Below, piece by piece: positions 8,588 to 17,614 of a DNA stretch of 64,000 bases; positions within the stretch are counted from its first letter, which is position 1; every line of letters begins with the position of its first letter. Below the pieces are notes generated by a model. The model was given only the letters and a program-made list of their open reading frames with translations, searched no databases and had not been told where the DNA came from. The DNA lies in the NCBI GenBank assembly GCA_900319235.1, contig ONNR01000006.1, forward strand, positions 62,001-126,000. Reading direction: 5' to 3'. The stretch is from an uncultured Prevotellaceae bacterium (lineage in GTDB: Bacteria; Bacteroidota; Bacteroidia; Bacteroidales; UBA3663). The translations under genes were made by a program, and so were the position numbers.

Positions 8588-10032
8588 CAGGCGTTCTTCT
8601 TCAAGAATGAGCTACGATACATGAGGAAGGCCACTGCACAAACGATGGATGCCACGATGCCCACGGTGAGGCTGAAGGCATAGTTGAGCTGGAAGCCTTC
8701 GGGAGCCACGAGGATGTAGGTGGTGCAGACGCAGGTCATGAAGATGGCAGGCAGATAGGCGATGATCCAAAGCTTCCTGGCACGAAGCATATAGACCGAC
8801 AAAGCCCAAAGCGTGAAGACGGAGAGGGTCTGGTTGGTCCAGGAGAAATAGCGCCAGAGGATGTTGAAGCCATCGGCATCACTAAGGCTCCAGACGAGAG
8901 CGATAGCCGTGAGGATGAAGATGGGGACAGCAATGACCAGACGACGCCAGATGCTCTTCTGCTCGAAGTTGATGAAGTCGGCCACCACCAGACGGGCACT
9001 GCGCAATGCAGTGTCGCCCGAAGTGATAGGAGCCACAGCAATACCCAATACAGCCAGGACACCACCTGCAACGCCCAGCCAGTTGTTGCTGACGAAATTG
9101 GCGATATAAGCGCCGCTGAATGCCTTACCGGTCTCGGGATTGACTACACCATTGTCCTGATAGAAACAAGTGGCAGCAGCCGCCCAGACGAGGGCTACGA
9201 TGCCTTCGGTGATCATGGCGCCATAGAAGCAGCGACGACCCATACGCTCGTTCTTCAAGCAGCGGGCCATGAGTGGCGACTGGGTGCCATGGAAGCCCGA
9301 GATGGCTCCACAGGCGATGGTGATGAACATCATCGGGAAGACAGGTGCCGACTGCCATTCCTTGTTGACCAACGAACCGTCCCAGAGTTCGGGAAGGCCG
9401 GGATTGGCCACCACAAGATAAGCGCCGATGCCGACAGCCATGAAGATGAGACAGAAGGCAAAGACGGGATAGATGTTGCCGATGATCTTATCGACCGGGC
9501 AAAGGGTGGCAATGACATAGTAGAGGAAGATGATGACAATCCAACCGTAGGCATTGAGGCCCCAACCCGAAGTCATGGCACTGAGCAGCTCGGCAGGACC
9601 GCTGACGAACGTGGCAGCAAGAAGGATGAGCAGCACACAGATGAAGACACACATCACCTTGCGCGCAAACTCGCCCAGATAGGCACCGATGATCTCGGAG
9701 AGGGAAGCACCATTCATACGGATGCTCACCATCGAGGTCAGATAGTCGTGAACTGCACCCGCAAAGATACAGCCGAACACAATCCACAGGTAGGATGCCG
9801 TTCCGAACTTGGCACCCATGATGGCACCGAAGATGGGACCCAGACCTGCAATGTTGAGGAACTGGACCATGTAGACCTTCCAAGTGGGCATGGGAACATA
9901 GTCGACGCCGTCCTCCTTGGTGTAGGCAGGCGTTTCGCGATCCTCTTCAGGATGAAACACTCGGCTGACAAAGCGGCCATAGGTGAGATAGCCGACAATC
10001 AGCGCGGCTAATGCAACTAGAAAACTGACCAT
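8587..10032 (-). CDS. cstA: CstA-family carbon starvation transporter (copy 1)
   Basis: 481 residues with about 12-13 predicted membrane segments; inner membrane. Conserved CstA features are visible: the N-terminal LIVGYLTYGRFVSRVF, the FLNIAGLGPIFGAIMGAKFG block, GFHGTQSPLMARCLKNE, and TSGDTALRSARL. CstA proteins take up pyruvate and, in some species, peptides under carbon limitation. It is shorter than E. coli CstA (about 700 residues), lacking a long C-terminal extension, as is usual in Bacteroidetes. It lies 26 bases downstream of a second cstA and overlaps recG by one base. Confidence 0.93.
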   Translation of the reverse strand: MVSFLVALAALIVGYLTYGRFVSRVFHPEEDRETPAYTKEDGVDYVPMPTWKVYMVQFLNIAGLGPIFGAIMGAKFGTASYLWIVFGCIFAGAVHDYLTSMVSIRMNGASLSEIIGAYLGEFARKVMCVFICVLLILLAATFVSGPAELLSAMTSGWGLNAYGWIVIIFLYYVIATLCPVDKIIGNIYPVFAFCLIFMAVGIGAYLVVANPGLPELWDGSLVNKEWQSAPVFPMMFITIACGAISGFHGTQSPLMARCLKNERMGRRCFYGAMITEGIVALVWAAAATCFYQDNGVVNPETGKAFSGAYIANFVSNNWLGVAGGVLAVLGIAVAPITSGDTALRSARLVVADFINFEQKSIWRRLVIAVPIFILTAIALVWSLSDADGFNILWRYFSWTNQTLSVFTLWALSVYMLRARKLWIIAYLPAIFMTCVCTTYILVAPEGFQLNYAFSLTVGIVASIVCAVAFLMYRSSFLKKNA

Positions 10033-10058
10033 AATCGTGTATATTTAAATAAGTATTT

Positions 10059-11522
10059 TCACAACTTGGGATAGACCCTGTGCTGCCTGACATGCTGGAA
10101 GTGACCCACCAAGGTGGAGATGGAGATGAAGAGGGAGATCACAACACTGATGCCCAAACCCACGTGATAGGGCAAGGCGAGGCCTTCGGGAGCCACCAGA
10201 ATATAGGTGGTGCAGACGCAAGTCATAAACACCGAAGGCAGGAAGGTGACGAGCCAAGGCTTCTTCTCGCGCAGCAGATAGACCGTGATGGCCCAAAGCG
10301 TGAAGACCGAAAGTGCCTGGTTGCACCATGCGAAATAGCGCCACAGGATGCCGAAGCCCTTGGCATCGTTCATCGACCAAACCAGTACCGAAGTGGTGAG
10401 GATGAACATCGGGATGGCAATGAGAAGACGGCTCTTCATGCTCTTCTGCTCCTTCTTGAAGAAGTCGGCAATGATGAGTCGGCCACTGCGCAAAGCCGTA
10501 TCACCGGAAGTGATAGGTGCGATGGCAATGCCGAGGATGGCCAGGATGCCACCGACGAGACCGAGCCAGTTGTTGCAGATGGTCGAAGCAACAAAAGCGC
10601 CCGTATAGGCCTTGCCCGTATCGGGATTGACGGTACCATTCTCCTGGAAGAAACAGGTGGCAGCGGCAGCCCAAATGAGGGCTACGACACCTTCGGTGAC
10701 CATGGCGCCATAGAAGCATCGGCGGCCCATCTTCTCGCTCTTGATGCAACGCGCCATCAGAGGCGACTGGGTGGCATGGAAGCCGGAAATGGCACCACAG
10801 GCTATCGAGATGAACATCATCGGGAAGATGGGATTGACCTCCCACTCACGATTGACCAACGAACCGGTGCTCCACAGTTCGGGCAGCTGGGGACGCACGA
10901 CCAGGAGGTAGCACAAGATGCCGACAGCCATGAAGATGAGACATGCGGCAAAGAAAGGATAGATACGACCGATGATCTTATCGACGGGACATAGCGTAGC
11001 TATCACATAATAGACGAATATGATGCCAATCCACCAATAGGTGGTGATGCCAAAGCCCGAGGTCATGTTGCCCAACAATTCGGCAGGACCACTGATAAAA
11101 ACGGCACCCACAAGGATCATCAACACGGTAATGAAGATACCCATCAAGCGACGGGCATGACGTCCCAGGAAGAAACCGATGATTTCGGGCAACGAAGCAC
11201 CATTCATTCGCAACGAAATCATTCCTGCGAGGTAATCGTGAGTGGCTCCAGCGAAGATGGTACCCAGTACTATCCAAAGATAGGAAGCAGTGCCAAACTT
11301 TGCACCCATAATGGCACCGAATATAGGACCAAGGCCTGCGATATTCAAGAATTGAATCATGTACACCTTCCAAGTAGGCAGCGGGATGTAGTCAATGCCA
11401 TCCTGGCGGGTGTAGCAAGGTGTCGTACGTGCGTCATCGACACCGAACACACGGCTGATGAAACGCCCATAGACGAGATAGCCGATAATGAGAGCGGCCA
11501 AAGCGAGAAGAAAACTAATCAT
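10059..11522 (-). CDS. cstA: CstA-family carbon starvation transporter (copy 2)
   Basis: 487 residues, a close paralogue of the next gene along its whole length, with the same signatures (LIIGYLVYGRFISRVFG, FLNIAGLGPIFGAIMGAKFG, GFHATQSPLMARCIKSE, TSGDTALRSGRL). The pair looks like a tandem duplication that has diverged most in loops and at the C-terminus (VGHFQHVRQHRVYPKL here). First gene of the cstA-cstA-recG unit. A TATATTTG -7 element on the minus strand at 11594-11587 probably belongs to its promoter; no clear -33 box is seen. Confidence 0.93.
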   Translation of the reverse strand: MISFLLALAALIIGYLVYGRFISRVFGVDDARTTPCYTRQDGIDYIPLPTWKVYMIQFLNIAGLGPIFGAIMGAKFGTASYLWIVLGTIFAGATHDYLAGMISLRMNGASLPEIIGFFLGRHARRLMGIFITVLMILVGAVFISGPAELLGNMTSGFGITTYWWIGIIFVYYVIATLCPVDKIIGRIYPFFAACLIFMAVGILCYLLVVRPQLPELWSTGSLVNREWEVNPIFPMMFISIACGAISGFHATQSPLMARCIKSEKMGRRCFYGAMVTEGVVALIWAAAATCFFQENGTVNPDTGKAYTGAFVASTICNNWLGLVGGILAILGIAIAPITSGDTALRSGRLIIADFFKKEQKSMKSRLLIAIPMFILTTSVLVWSMNDAKGFGILWRYFAWCNQALSVFTLWAITVYLLREKKPWLVTFLPSVFMTCVCTTYILVAPEGLALPYHVGLGISVVISLFISISTLVGHFQHVRQHRVYPKL

Positions 11523-11664
11523 TTTTGATAGTCATTATTGATTACCGAACGCAGATAGAGAATTGATAAATTGCAATTTTGACTTGCAAATATAAGGCTA
11601 TTTCCGCAATATTCGCAGGTTTGGAGTAAAAAAAACACTTTTTTTGAAAAAAAAACCTAAAACA

Positions 11665-11696
11665 TTTGGTTTTGTAAAGAGAACATACTATCTTTG
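11665..11696 (+). promoter_or_regulatory. Promoter for the ferredoxin gene
   Basis: TTTG (11665-11668), 20-base spacer, TATCTTTG (11689-11696): full match to the Bacteroidetes consensus. Transcription should begin near 11702, leaving a leader of about 90 bases. Confidence 0.85.
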
Positions 11697-11790
11697 CGCC
11701 AACAAAAAACGAAAAATGTGCGCCTTATAGCCACACAGCGAACTATTCAGTAAACTATTTTTTTAACTTCTTAAACTATTTCAAATTAAT

Positions 11791-11961
11791 ATGGCACGTG
11801 TAATTGATCCCGAAAAGTGTGTTGCTTGCGGTTCTTGTATCGGTGAATGCCCCGTGGAGGCAATCAAGGAGGGGGACGTATATACAATCGACGCTGATGC
11901 TTGCATCGACTGCGGCGCTTGTGAGGCTACCTGTCCTAACGAGGCTATCGCTGAGGCATAA
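11791..11961 (+). CDS. Small 2[4Fe-4S] ferredoxin
   Basis: 56 residues beginning [21 protein letters not shown]. Two complete CxxCxxCxxxCP motifs (Cys10, 13, 16, 20 and Cys38, 41, 44, 48) each ligate one [4Fe-4S] cluster, as in clostridial-type low-potential ferredoxins used as soluble electron carriers in anaerobes (for example with pyruvate:ferredoxin oxidoreductase). It is monocistronic, with its own strong promoter and a terminator directly downstream. The length is typical. Confidence 0.96.
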   Translation: MARVIDPEKCVACGSCIGECPVEAIKEGDVYTIDADACIDCGACEATCPNEAIAEA

Positions 11962-12025
11962 CTAAATCGTAAGTACCTGATTAAAAAAGGGAAATCGTCT
12001 TAGTAAACTCTAAAACTTATTATTG

Positions 12026-12062
12026 AACTGGAGTTCTTCTATAAGAATTCCAGTTCTTTTTT
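12026..12062 (+). terminator. Terminator of the ferredoxin gene
   Basis: 13-bp stem (12026-12038 with 12043-12055, one G-T pair, 4-base loop) followed by a run of seven bases rich in T. It marks the last clearly core-genome element before the accessory region. Confidence 0.85.
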
Positions 12063-12615
12063 GTTAGTATATTTATTAATATTTCCTTCTACCATATTGA
12101 ATATTTATACAGTCGCTTTTATTTTTGGTCACATTTTGGTCACATTAACTCGTCTTTATAAAAAGTTAAAAAATTGTAAAACACACAAAATGACATCTTT
12201 ACATTGCAATATTAAGACCCTTGTTCACTATTTTTGACTGAATTTTATCTATAGCATCAAAACGAGAATCTCTGGCAAAGTATCTCTGAAAGACCATTGT
12301 CCATCAAGAGATCTAAATTGTAAAGTAGGCCAAGTCTCTCGAATAATCAATTCAGTTGGTTATATACTCACTTTTGATTTATTTTGAGTTGGGATTCTAT
12401 TATTCTTCTAGATGTTGGCACATTCCAAGGATAATAAACAGAGAGAGTTACTTATTTTTGTTCCATTATTATGTGCCATAATAGGTTTCATTTACTTATA
12501 TTATTGAAATATAGGGAAATTAATAAACACTTTAATAATAATTTAATACATTTGCAATGTTTTTGGACACATCAACAGCAACATTTTTCATTTTACACAT
12601 TATTTATATATATAT
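12063..12615. other. AT-rich boundary without genes
   Basis: No credible gene is seen. It holds a tandem direct repeat TTTTGGTCACA (12123-12133 and 12134-12144), a perfect hairpin TATTATG-TGC-CATAATA (12467-12483), a TACATTTG element (12547-12554) that fits the -7 consensus for the following HTH gene, and a short AT dinucleotide run just before its start. The abrupt drop in GC content after the ferredoxin suggests the left edge of transferred DNA, but no integrase or tRNA target is present. Confidence 0.6.
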
Positions 12616-12942
12616 ATGATAGAAGAAATACTAAAACGAGAAAACCCTGTACAATTAGTCGTATCTCTTGACGATCTGCGAACAGTCATACATGAGATCC
12701 AGGTCGAAGCAGCACAAGACACATCACTCTCGAAAATGGCACAAGTCCTGCCGACACCTAATCATGAAGATCGGTACCTTACACGCGAAGAGGCCGCAGA
12801 ATTCTGCCATGTGAGCAAATCTACCATCTGGAGATGGAAAAGGGACGGGATCCTCCAGTTCTGCAGATTTGGTCATAAACTCTTGTTCAAGATGTCTGCA
12901 CTAGAAGAATTCATGAAGAAATATGAAACCGAACTACTATAA
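12616..12942 (+). CDS. Excisionase-like helix-turn-helix protein
   Basis: 108 residues. After a helical N-terminus (about residues 1-45) comes a MerR/excisionase-type winged helix: YLTREEAAEFCHVSKSTIWRWKRDGIL, then FGHKLLFKMSALEEFM (about residues 55-103). This is the HTH_17 pattern common in Bacteroides mobilizable elements, where such proteins act as excision or replication accessory factors. It overlaps the next gene's start by 20 bases, so the two are probably coupled. No integrase is nearby, so its target is unknown. Confidence 0.8.
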   Translation: MIEEILKRENPVQLVVSLDDLRTVIHEIQVEAAQDTSLSKMAQVLPTPNHEDRYLTREEAAEFCHVSKSTIWRWKRDGILQFCRFGHKLLFKMSALEEFMKKYETELL

Positions 12943-13939
12943 GATTGTAGAAGGTATTTCTAGTCTTCTTCTCGAAGTTAACCAAAGGAAGGACATAGAA
13001 GATGAAGAGGATGGTCTTTTCATTGTAAAAAAGGCTAACGAAGCCCTTTCTCACGCCAAGACCATCACCAATCCTCGAAGTCTATGGAAAACATTCTGGT
13101 ATGAAGGCGAGATAGCATGTCTGTTTTCAGATTCAAATCTCGGCAAATCCATATACGCTGTACAAATTGCAAATGAAATCGCAAAGACTGACAAGATCCT
13201 TTACTTTGACTTCGAACTTTCAGAGAAACAATTCCAATTGAGGTACACCTCGGACACGACTAACGAGCTCCACTCTTTTCCATCCTTCCTTTACCGAGTT
13301 GAAATCAATTGCGACAAGCTGGACCCTTATTCCTTTGAAGAGATCGTTATTGATGAGATAAAGAAACTCGCCATAAAACTAGACGTGAAGATCATCATAA
13401 TAGACAACCTGACGTACTTGTGTAGTGCAATGGAAAAGGCAGAGGCAGCTGGCACTCTTATGCAAAGACTTATATCCCTCAAAAAACTATATGGTTTCTC
13501 ATTCATGATTCTTGCTCATACCCCCAAAAGACAGTTATGGGCACAAATCACCCAAAACGACCTTCAAGGAAGCAAGCGCCTGTATAATCTTTTCGACAGT
13601 GTTTTTGCAATTGGTCAAAGCGCCAAAGATGAAGATTTGAGGTATATCAAGGAACTTAAGGTGCGCTGGGGAAGAAAAACCTATGGTGAAAACAATGTGA
13701 TCGTTGCCAAGATTGAAAAAATTGGTAGCTTTCTTCAATTCACAGAAAAAGGCAATGCACACGAATTTGAACACCTGAAGCAGTCAGCGGAGGAGACCAG
13801 GGAAGAGATAGCCAAGACAATAGAGGACTTGAGGAAGAAAGGCGTTTCTTATAGGAGCATCGGCGAACAGTTGTCCATGCCGAAATCAACGGTTGAAAGT
13901 ATCGACAAGAGGACCAGACGTAAAAAGGCGAGGAAATGA
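12923..13939 (+). CDS. RepA/RecA-fold replicative helicase-like ATPase
   Basis: 338 residues. A P-loop near residues 69-76 reads SDSNLGKS, a degenerate Walker A of the AAA_25/RepA type, following EGEIACLF. A Walker B strand KIIIIDNLTYL lies near residue 155. The C-terminus (GVSYRSIGEQLSMPKSTV) resembles a resolvase-type HTH. Such proteins unwind mobile-element DNA with a partner primase. It lies between the excisionase-like gene and the primase-like gene, matching the order seen in Bacteroides mobilizable elements. Its ATGA junction at 13936 could also couple the next gene. Confidence 0.75.
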   Translation: MKPNYYKIVEGISSLLLEVNQRKDIEDEEDGLFIVKKANEALSHAKTITNPRSLWKTFWYEGEIACLFSDSNLGKSIYAVQIANEIAKTDKILYFDFELSEKQFQLRYTSDTTNELHSFPSFLYRVEINCDKLDPYSFEEIVIDEIKKLAIKLDVKIIIIDNLTYLCSAMEKAEAAGTLMQRLISLKKLYGFSFMILAHTPKRQLWAQITQNDLQGSKRLYNLFDSVFAIGQSAKDEDLRYIKELKVRWGRKTYGENNVIVAKIEKIGSFLQFTEKGNAHEFEHLKQSAEETREEIAKTIEDLRKKGVSYRSIGEQLSMPKSTVESIDKRTRRKKARK

Positions 13940-14040
13940 TGTCCTGTCCAATATCCAGCCATTGGACATTTCGGACAGATTTGGACGTTTGGACACTTTC
14001 GGACACTTCAATCGAAGCACTCATCTCATTGATTATTAAT

Positions 14041-14997
14041 ATGAAAAATAAAGAATACAAGTTTCATTTAGAAAAATACCATGGTCCTGGAAGCAGGCAC
14101 AAGTGTCCGAAATGTGGAGACAGATCTTCATTCGTCCTATATGTCGATGACAATGGCATCCCAATCGACAATAATGTGGGGCGATGCAATCACGAAAGCA
14201 GCTGCGGATATCATTATGCTCCTTCACAATACTTCAAAGACAACTGCATGGAACCCAAAGACAGTCCATTCAGGCATCTAAAGGATGTTCAAGTGAACAA
14301 AACAATAGTCAATGCTGCTTTAGCTCCTTCTTTCATAGATGCTTCTCTGGTAATTAACAGCCTAAGTCAAAACAGCACCTTCGTTGACTTTCTGAAAAGA
14401 CTCATCAAAGATGATGATCTGGTCAATCACCTTTGTATGGCCTACCAACTGGGTGCCACCTCTATGAGAGAAGTCATTTTTTGGGAAATAGACTATAACC
14501 TGCGAATAAGAACCGGCAAAATCATGAACTATGATATGATAACCGGTAAAAGAGACAAGACAGGCAAAGGAATCAACTGGATCCATGCGAAATGGAAAGG
14601 AAGAATCGGGGTGCCGAAGGACTTCAACCTGAAGCAATGCCTTTTTGGAGAACATCTGCTGAACCTGTTTCCCCTCAACCCTGTTGCTGTTGTTGAATCA
14701 GAAAAAACTGCAATTATCGGTTTTTCTCTATTTCCTGAGTATATTTGGGTTGCGACGGGAGGGAAGAGTAACACAGATATCATAAAGATGAAGGTACTTA
14801 AGGATAGAAAAGTCATCCTCTTTCCTGATGTGGATGGATACAAAAAATGGCTTGAGAACGCAAAGACCTATGACTTCTGCACAGTCACTGTATCTGATGC
14901 ACTTGAAAAATATGCTGACGAAGAAGATAAAAGGGATAAAATCGATATCGCAGATGTTTTCATAGAGATCTACAAAGAGAAGAACAAGGCTAAATAA
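14041..14997 (+). CDS. Zinc-finger primase-like protein (DUF6371 type)
   Basis: 318 residues from the ATG at 14041 (MKNKEYKFHLEKYHGPGSRH). An in-frame ATG at 13936 would add 35 residues of unlikely composition. The N-terminus holds a zinc ribbon: CPKC at residues 22-25, then RCNHESSCGYH near 48-58, resembling CHC2-type primase fingers. The remainder (AVVESEKTAIIGFSLFPEYIWVATGG, then ILFPDVDGYKKW) resembles a Toprim-like core, with the conserved glutamate in VESEK and an acidic D-V-D. It probably primes replication of the element together with the upstream helicase. Confidence 0.7.
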   Translation: MKNKEYKFHLEKYHGPGSRHKCPKCGDRSSFVLYVDDNGIPIDNNVGRCNHESSCGYHYAPSQYFKDNCMEPKDSPFRHLKDVQVNKTIVNAALAPSFIDASLVINSLSQNSTFVDFLKRLIKDDDLVNHLCMAYQLGATSMREVIFWEIDYNLRIRTGKIMNYDMITGKRDKTGKGINWIHAKWKGRIGVPKDFNLKQCLFGEHLLNLFPLNPVAVVESEKTAIIGFSLFPEYIWVATGGKSNTDIIKMKVLKDRKVILFPDVDGYKKWLENAKTYDFCTVTVSDALEKYADEEDKRDKIDIADVFIEIYKEKNKAK

Positions 14998-15114
14998 AAT
15001 GAAATACATTACGATAATTGTCAATTTAATCCCATTTTTCACAGAAATAAGAGCTAAAGTAATAAAAAAAGGGAAAAAATCATATTTAGAATACCACCCT
15101 ATCAAAAAAATGCT

Positions 15115-15122
15115 TATATTTG
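15115..15122 (+). promoter_or_regulatory. -7 element for the folded RNA
   Basis: TATATTTG fits TAnnTTTG exactly. No TTTG is found at the usual -33 distance, so the promoter may be weak or assisted. The first hairpin of the RNA begins 6 bases downstream. Confidence 0.55.
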
Positions 15123-15126
15123 CATC

Positions 15127-15380
15127 GGATTCGGAAGGACCGAATCTGAGAAGAGTATTTACTTCGATCACCCTGACAAAATTTGGCGATTTTAACATAA
15201 GAGTGTTGACCGCAGTAACGTACTCTCTCCAGGTTGTTATGCCTTTCAGTTTGACATCCGTCGAACTGAAATATTATATCACCTGGTGGGAGTTGACGTT
15301 TCAAGCAGTTTCACTCTAGGCTCCGCCAAGTGCCTGTCAGGGGAATTGTGAGAGAGTGTCAATCTCTCACCTTTTCTTTT
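15127..15380 (+). ncRNA. Structured RNA, 6S-like rod with terminator
   Basis: No protein frame fits, but the region folds as one long rod. A 5' hairpin (15128-15134 with 15140-15146) is followed by nested stems: 15171-15178 with 15335-15342 (8 bp, CCCTGACA/TGTCAGGG); 15183-15188 with 15324-15329; 15200-15205 with 15312-15317; 15206-15209 with 15301-15304; 15217-15221 with 15296-15300; 15222-15225 with 15290-15293; 15229-15234 with 15281-15286; and an apical 11-bp stem, 15244-15254 with 15261-15271. An asymmetric bubble (15189-15199 against 15318-15323) interrupts it. A terminator hairpin (15348-15355 with 15363-15370) and a T-run follow. The overall shape recalls 6S RNA, which sequesters RNA polymerase; Bacteroidales candidates of this kind are known as Bacteroidales-1. 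The family assignment is inference. Confidence 0.7.
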
Positions 15381-15413
15381 ATACAACACTGACTAAAGTA
15401 TACATATAGCTAT

Positions 15414-15974
15414 ATGATCATCGGCCAATGCTTCGCCACCCCATTCACAGAGGATGTCAACTGTTACCATGCACACAAAATCATTTCTGAAACCGCCGTT
15501 GAACAAATCGGGTTTGCTGAAAGCCTGGTACATATAATTACCCTGCCTTCAAATCATGAAATCATCACACAGATAGATAATGACGAAATCGTTATCGATG
15601 ATACCGCCTATAATGCAGCAAAAAAACTTGTGGAATATCTGTTGTCTCAAGCCAAAGTAACAATCTGCAACATCAAGCCGATTAAAAAGACTTCATCTGA
15701 TAAAGGCAATTGTTTTCGCCATGGCAACGAGATCGGAATGATTACAGGGCAAGTAAGAGATGGAAGAAAAATCGGATTTTCAGGACTGAGGCTGAAAGAT
15801 GACATGACACTGAATTCCTTTCTGCTCTTTGTCAACCCAGAGGAATTACTTAGCAATAAATACGAACAGATTGACCCAGACGTTTATGCGAAACTGGCCG
15901 TATTGAATAACTCAACCTACCTGTCCGTAAAATCAATCATTCAAAAAGCCATGAATCCTTCTGAAAAAAAATGA
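15414..15974 (+). CDS. Hypothetical protein
   Basis: 186 residues beginning MIIGQCFATPFTEDVNCYHAHK. Not recognised. It is soluble and mixed alpha/beta, without a signal peptide or membrane segment. The stretch CNIKPIKKTSSDKGNCFRHGNEIGMITGQ contains C and H residues but no clear zinc motif. It starts 33 bases after the T-run that ends the folded RNA, so it needs its own promoter, which I could not identify with confidence. Convergent with the next gene. Confidence 0.55.
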   Translation: MIIGQCFATPFTEDVNCYHAHKIISETAVEQIGFAESLVHIITLPSNHEIITQIDNDEIVIDDTAYNAAKKLVEYLLSQAKVTICNIKPIKKTSSDKGNCFRHGNEIGMITGQVRDGRKIGFSGLRLKDDMTLNSFLLFVNPEELLSNKYEQIDPDVYAKLAVLNNSTYLSVKSIIQKAMNPSEKK

Positions 15975-16029
15975 GTCCTCCCTCCTACTGTTTACTGCCA
16001 TCTCTTGTCTGACAAAAATTGTTCAGAAG

Positions 16030-16797
16030 TCAAATCTTTTCATAATTAACCCTTGCGTCTTCTAGCCTAAGGCTGATTTCCTCAGATCTCTGTCTTATAT
16101 ACGATTCCATATTATTGCATACAGAACGCATTATGGCTGCAGCAACTCTATTGGAAATATACAAATCAGTGCTATCCGGACGACAATACTCAGGATACTT
16201 GGATACATATTGTATAGCAACTGATTGAGCTTTCAGTATCTCACGCCTGAGAACATCGGTCAAAGTCTCTTTAGTAAAGGATGAGAGCCTGTAGACATTC
16301 CGCCTCTGCCCAAATTTGGTGATTCCCCCAAGATAATAATCATAGATGACAAGACGAATATTCCGGGAGAGGATTTCGAATGGGTCATGACAATCATCAT
16401 AATTGCTAGCATATCTTGCCAACTTTTCGTCAAAGGATTCTCCCAATCCCTTGTTTAACATCATTGGATACTGAAAATGATTGAATGGAATTTCAATACG
16501 ATCACTGGCCTTATAGTTCAATGGATGAAACTTAAGAACCTCGACATACCGATCAGGTTCATAGAGTTTGGTAGCCTCTCCATCAATAACCCATAAACTG
16601 CAAAAATGAGCAGTTTGGGATAAATAGCTTTGCTCTTTATGCGGCCAATCCCTCGACCTAGCATCTGCATCCAATATGATGGAGGCATCCTCCATGTTAT
16701 ACGGATCACAATTCAAGAAACTGCCTTCAAGGAAACCGGCAAGTTCTTCTTTGCATCTGGACTCGTATTTTTCGTCACGAGAGTCATTGTTTTTCAT
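16030..16797 (-). CDS. Hypothetical protein
   Basis: 255 residues from the ATG at 16797 (MKNNDSRDEKYESRCKEELAGF); a TTG four codons upstream is possible. Not recognised. Polar and soluble, rich in charged and aromatic residues, with no signal peptide and a C-terminal helical segment (RSVCNNMESYIRQRSEEISLRL). Its base composition is lower in GC than the core genes to the left, in keeping with acquired DNA. Monocistronic, running away from the gene at 16907. Confidence 0.55.
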   Translation of the reverse strand: MKNNDSRDEKYESRCKEELAGFLEGSFLNCDPYNMEDASIILDADARSRDWPHKEQSYLSQTAHFCSLWVIDGEATKLYEPDRYVEVLKFHPLNYKASDRIEIPFNHFQYPMMLNKGLGESFDEKLARYASNYDDCHDPFEILSRNIRLVIYDYYLGGITKFGQRRNVYRLSSFTKETLTDVLRREILKAQSVAIQYVSKYPEYCRPDSTDLYISNRVAAAIMRSVCNNMESYIRQRSEEISLRLEDARVNYEKI

Positions 16798-16906
16798 ATA
16801 TTCAAGCAATCACTCAAAAATCAACAGCAGTTTATTAATACGAAATGGTCCAAAGCTACATCCAATGGATAGTAGCAGCGCTGTCAGCGTTACAAATAGA
16901 GATGTT

Positions 16907-17236
16907 TTATATTGTTTTATTTATTTCAACATTCCACCATTTATCTTTAAGTTCAATATCCCATTTGCTTAAAACTTGCATATCTTCTAACAAGGAACTA
17001 ATATCATACTCAGAATGTGGATATGGCTTTTTATCTAATAAATAGCCTAATTGTGAATACAACTCCATAAGCCTAGCTCTAGGTCCAGTTGGACCTATTG
17101 TAAACATTTTTACAGCTTCTTCAATTTGGTGTTTAGTAGGAACTTCGTTATTTTCCTTCTTAAAGGTCTCTACATACTTTTTTATATTATCCTCGTACAT
17201 ATTATGCAATGTTAGTTTTTTCTTTTTGTGAAACAT
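16907..17236 (-). CDS. Hypothetical small protein
   Basis: 109 residues, MFHKKKKLTLHNMYEDNIKKYV at the start; the second methionine (residue 13) is an alternative start. Not recognised. Lysine-rich, helical and soluble. AT-rich relative to neighbours. A good Bacteroidetes promoter lies about 90 bases upstream, which supports its being expressed. Confidence 0.5.
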   Translation of the reverse strand: MFHKKKKLTLHNMYEDNIKKYVETFKKENNEVPTKHQIEEAVKMFTIGPTGPRARLMELYSQLGYLLDKKPYPHSEYDISSLLEDMQVLSKWDIELKDKWWNVEINKTI

Positions 17237-17614
17237 AAGCTAAAAGACCTGCACCTTGGTCAAAGTCAAAGGTGCTCAGAAAAGAATGGTTTTCCCAATT
17301 AAGGAATGTGCAATGCTTTTCGGGTGCAAAGATACTGCATAGTTTCCAAATAACCAAGAAAAAGATAAAAAAACAGGCCGTTCCTCACAGAAAAGCCTGC
17401 AATTATACAATAGAGTCAATAGCATGTCCATGAAAACATGCCTTCACACTGAAAAGATAAGGAGTTTCGAATCAATAAACATATTTATTATTTAAGGAGT
17501 GGAATCATTGGTTAATGCCTCTATATGGAAACATCCTTGCACAAATGGAAACAGCGAACACTTTGTTAATCGGGGAAAAAGGAATGATACCACTTGCTAT
17601 AAATATCCTGCAAG
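17237..17614. other. Intergenic gap with one promoter
   Basis: A 378-base gap. On the minus strand it carries the promoter for the 16907-17236 gene (17327-17358). The rest is AT-rich, with a weak CAGGC/GCCTG stem near 17373; no further gene is supported. Confidence 0.5.
17327..17358 (-). promoter_or_regulatory. Promoter for the 109-residue protein
   Basis: Minus strand: CTTG (17358-17355), a 20-base spacer and TATCTTTG (17334-17327), matching the Bacteroidetes consensus at 7 of 8 and 3 of 4 positions or better. Confidence 0.65.

Noticed and set aside
22..8683. Long open frames on the plus strand across 22-1119, 2257-4146, 4587-6263 and 6830-8683
   Set aside because: They are antisense to pgi, lysS, the cyuA/crp pair and recG, arise from GC-rich codon bias, and have no protein family character.
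12063..12615. tRNA or integrase attachment gene at the left boundary
   Set aside because: No cloverleaf could be formed and no recombinase frame is present; only a short tandem repeat is seen.
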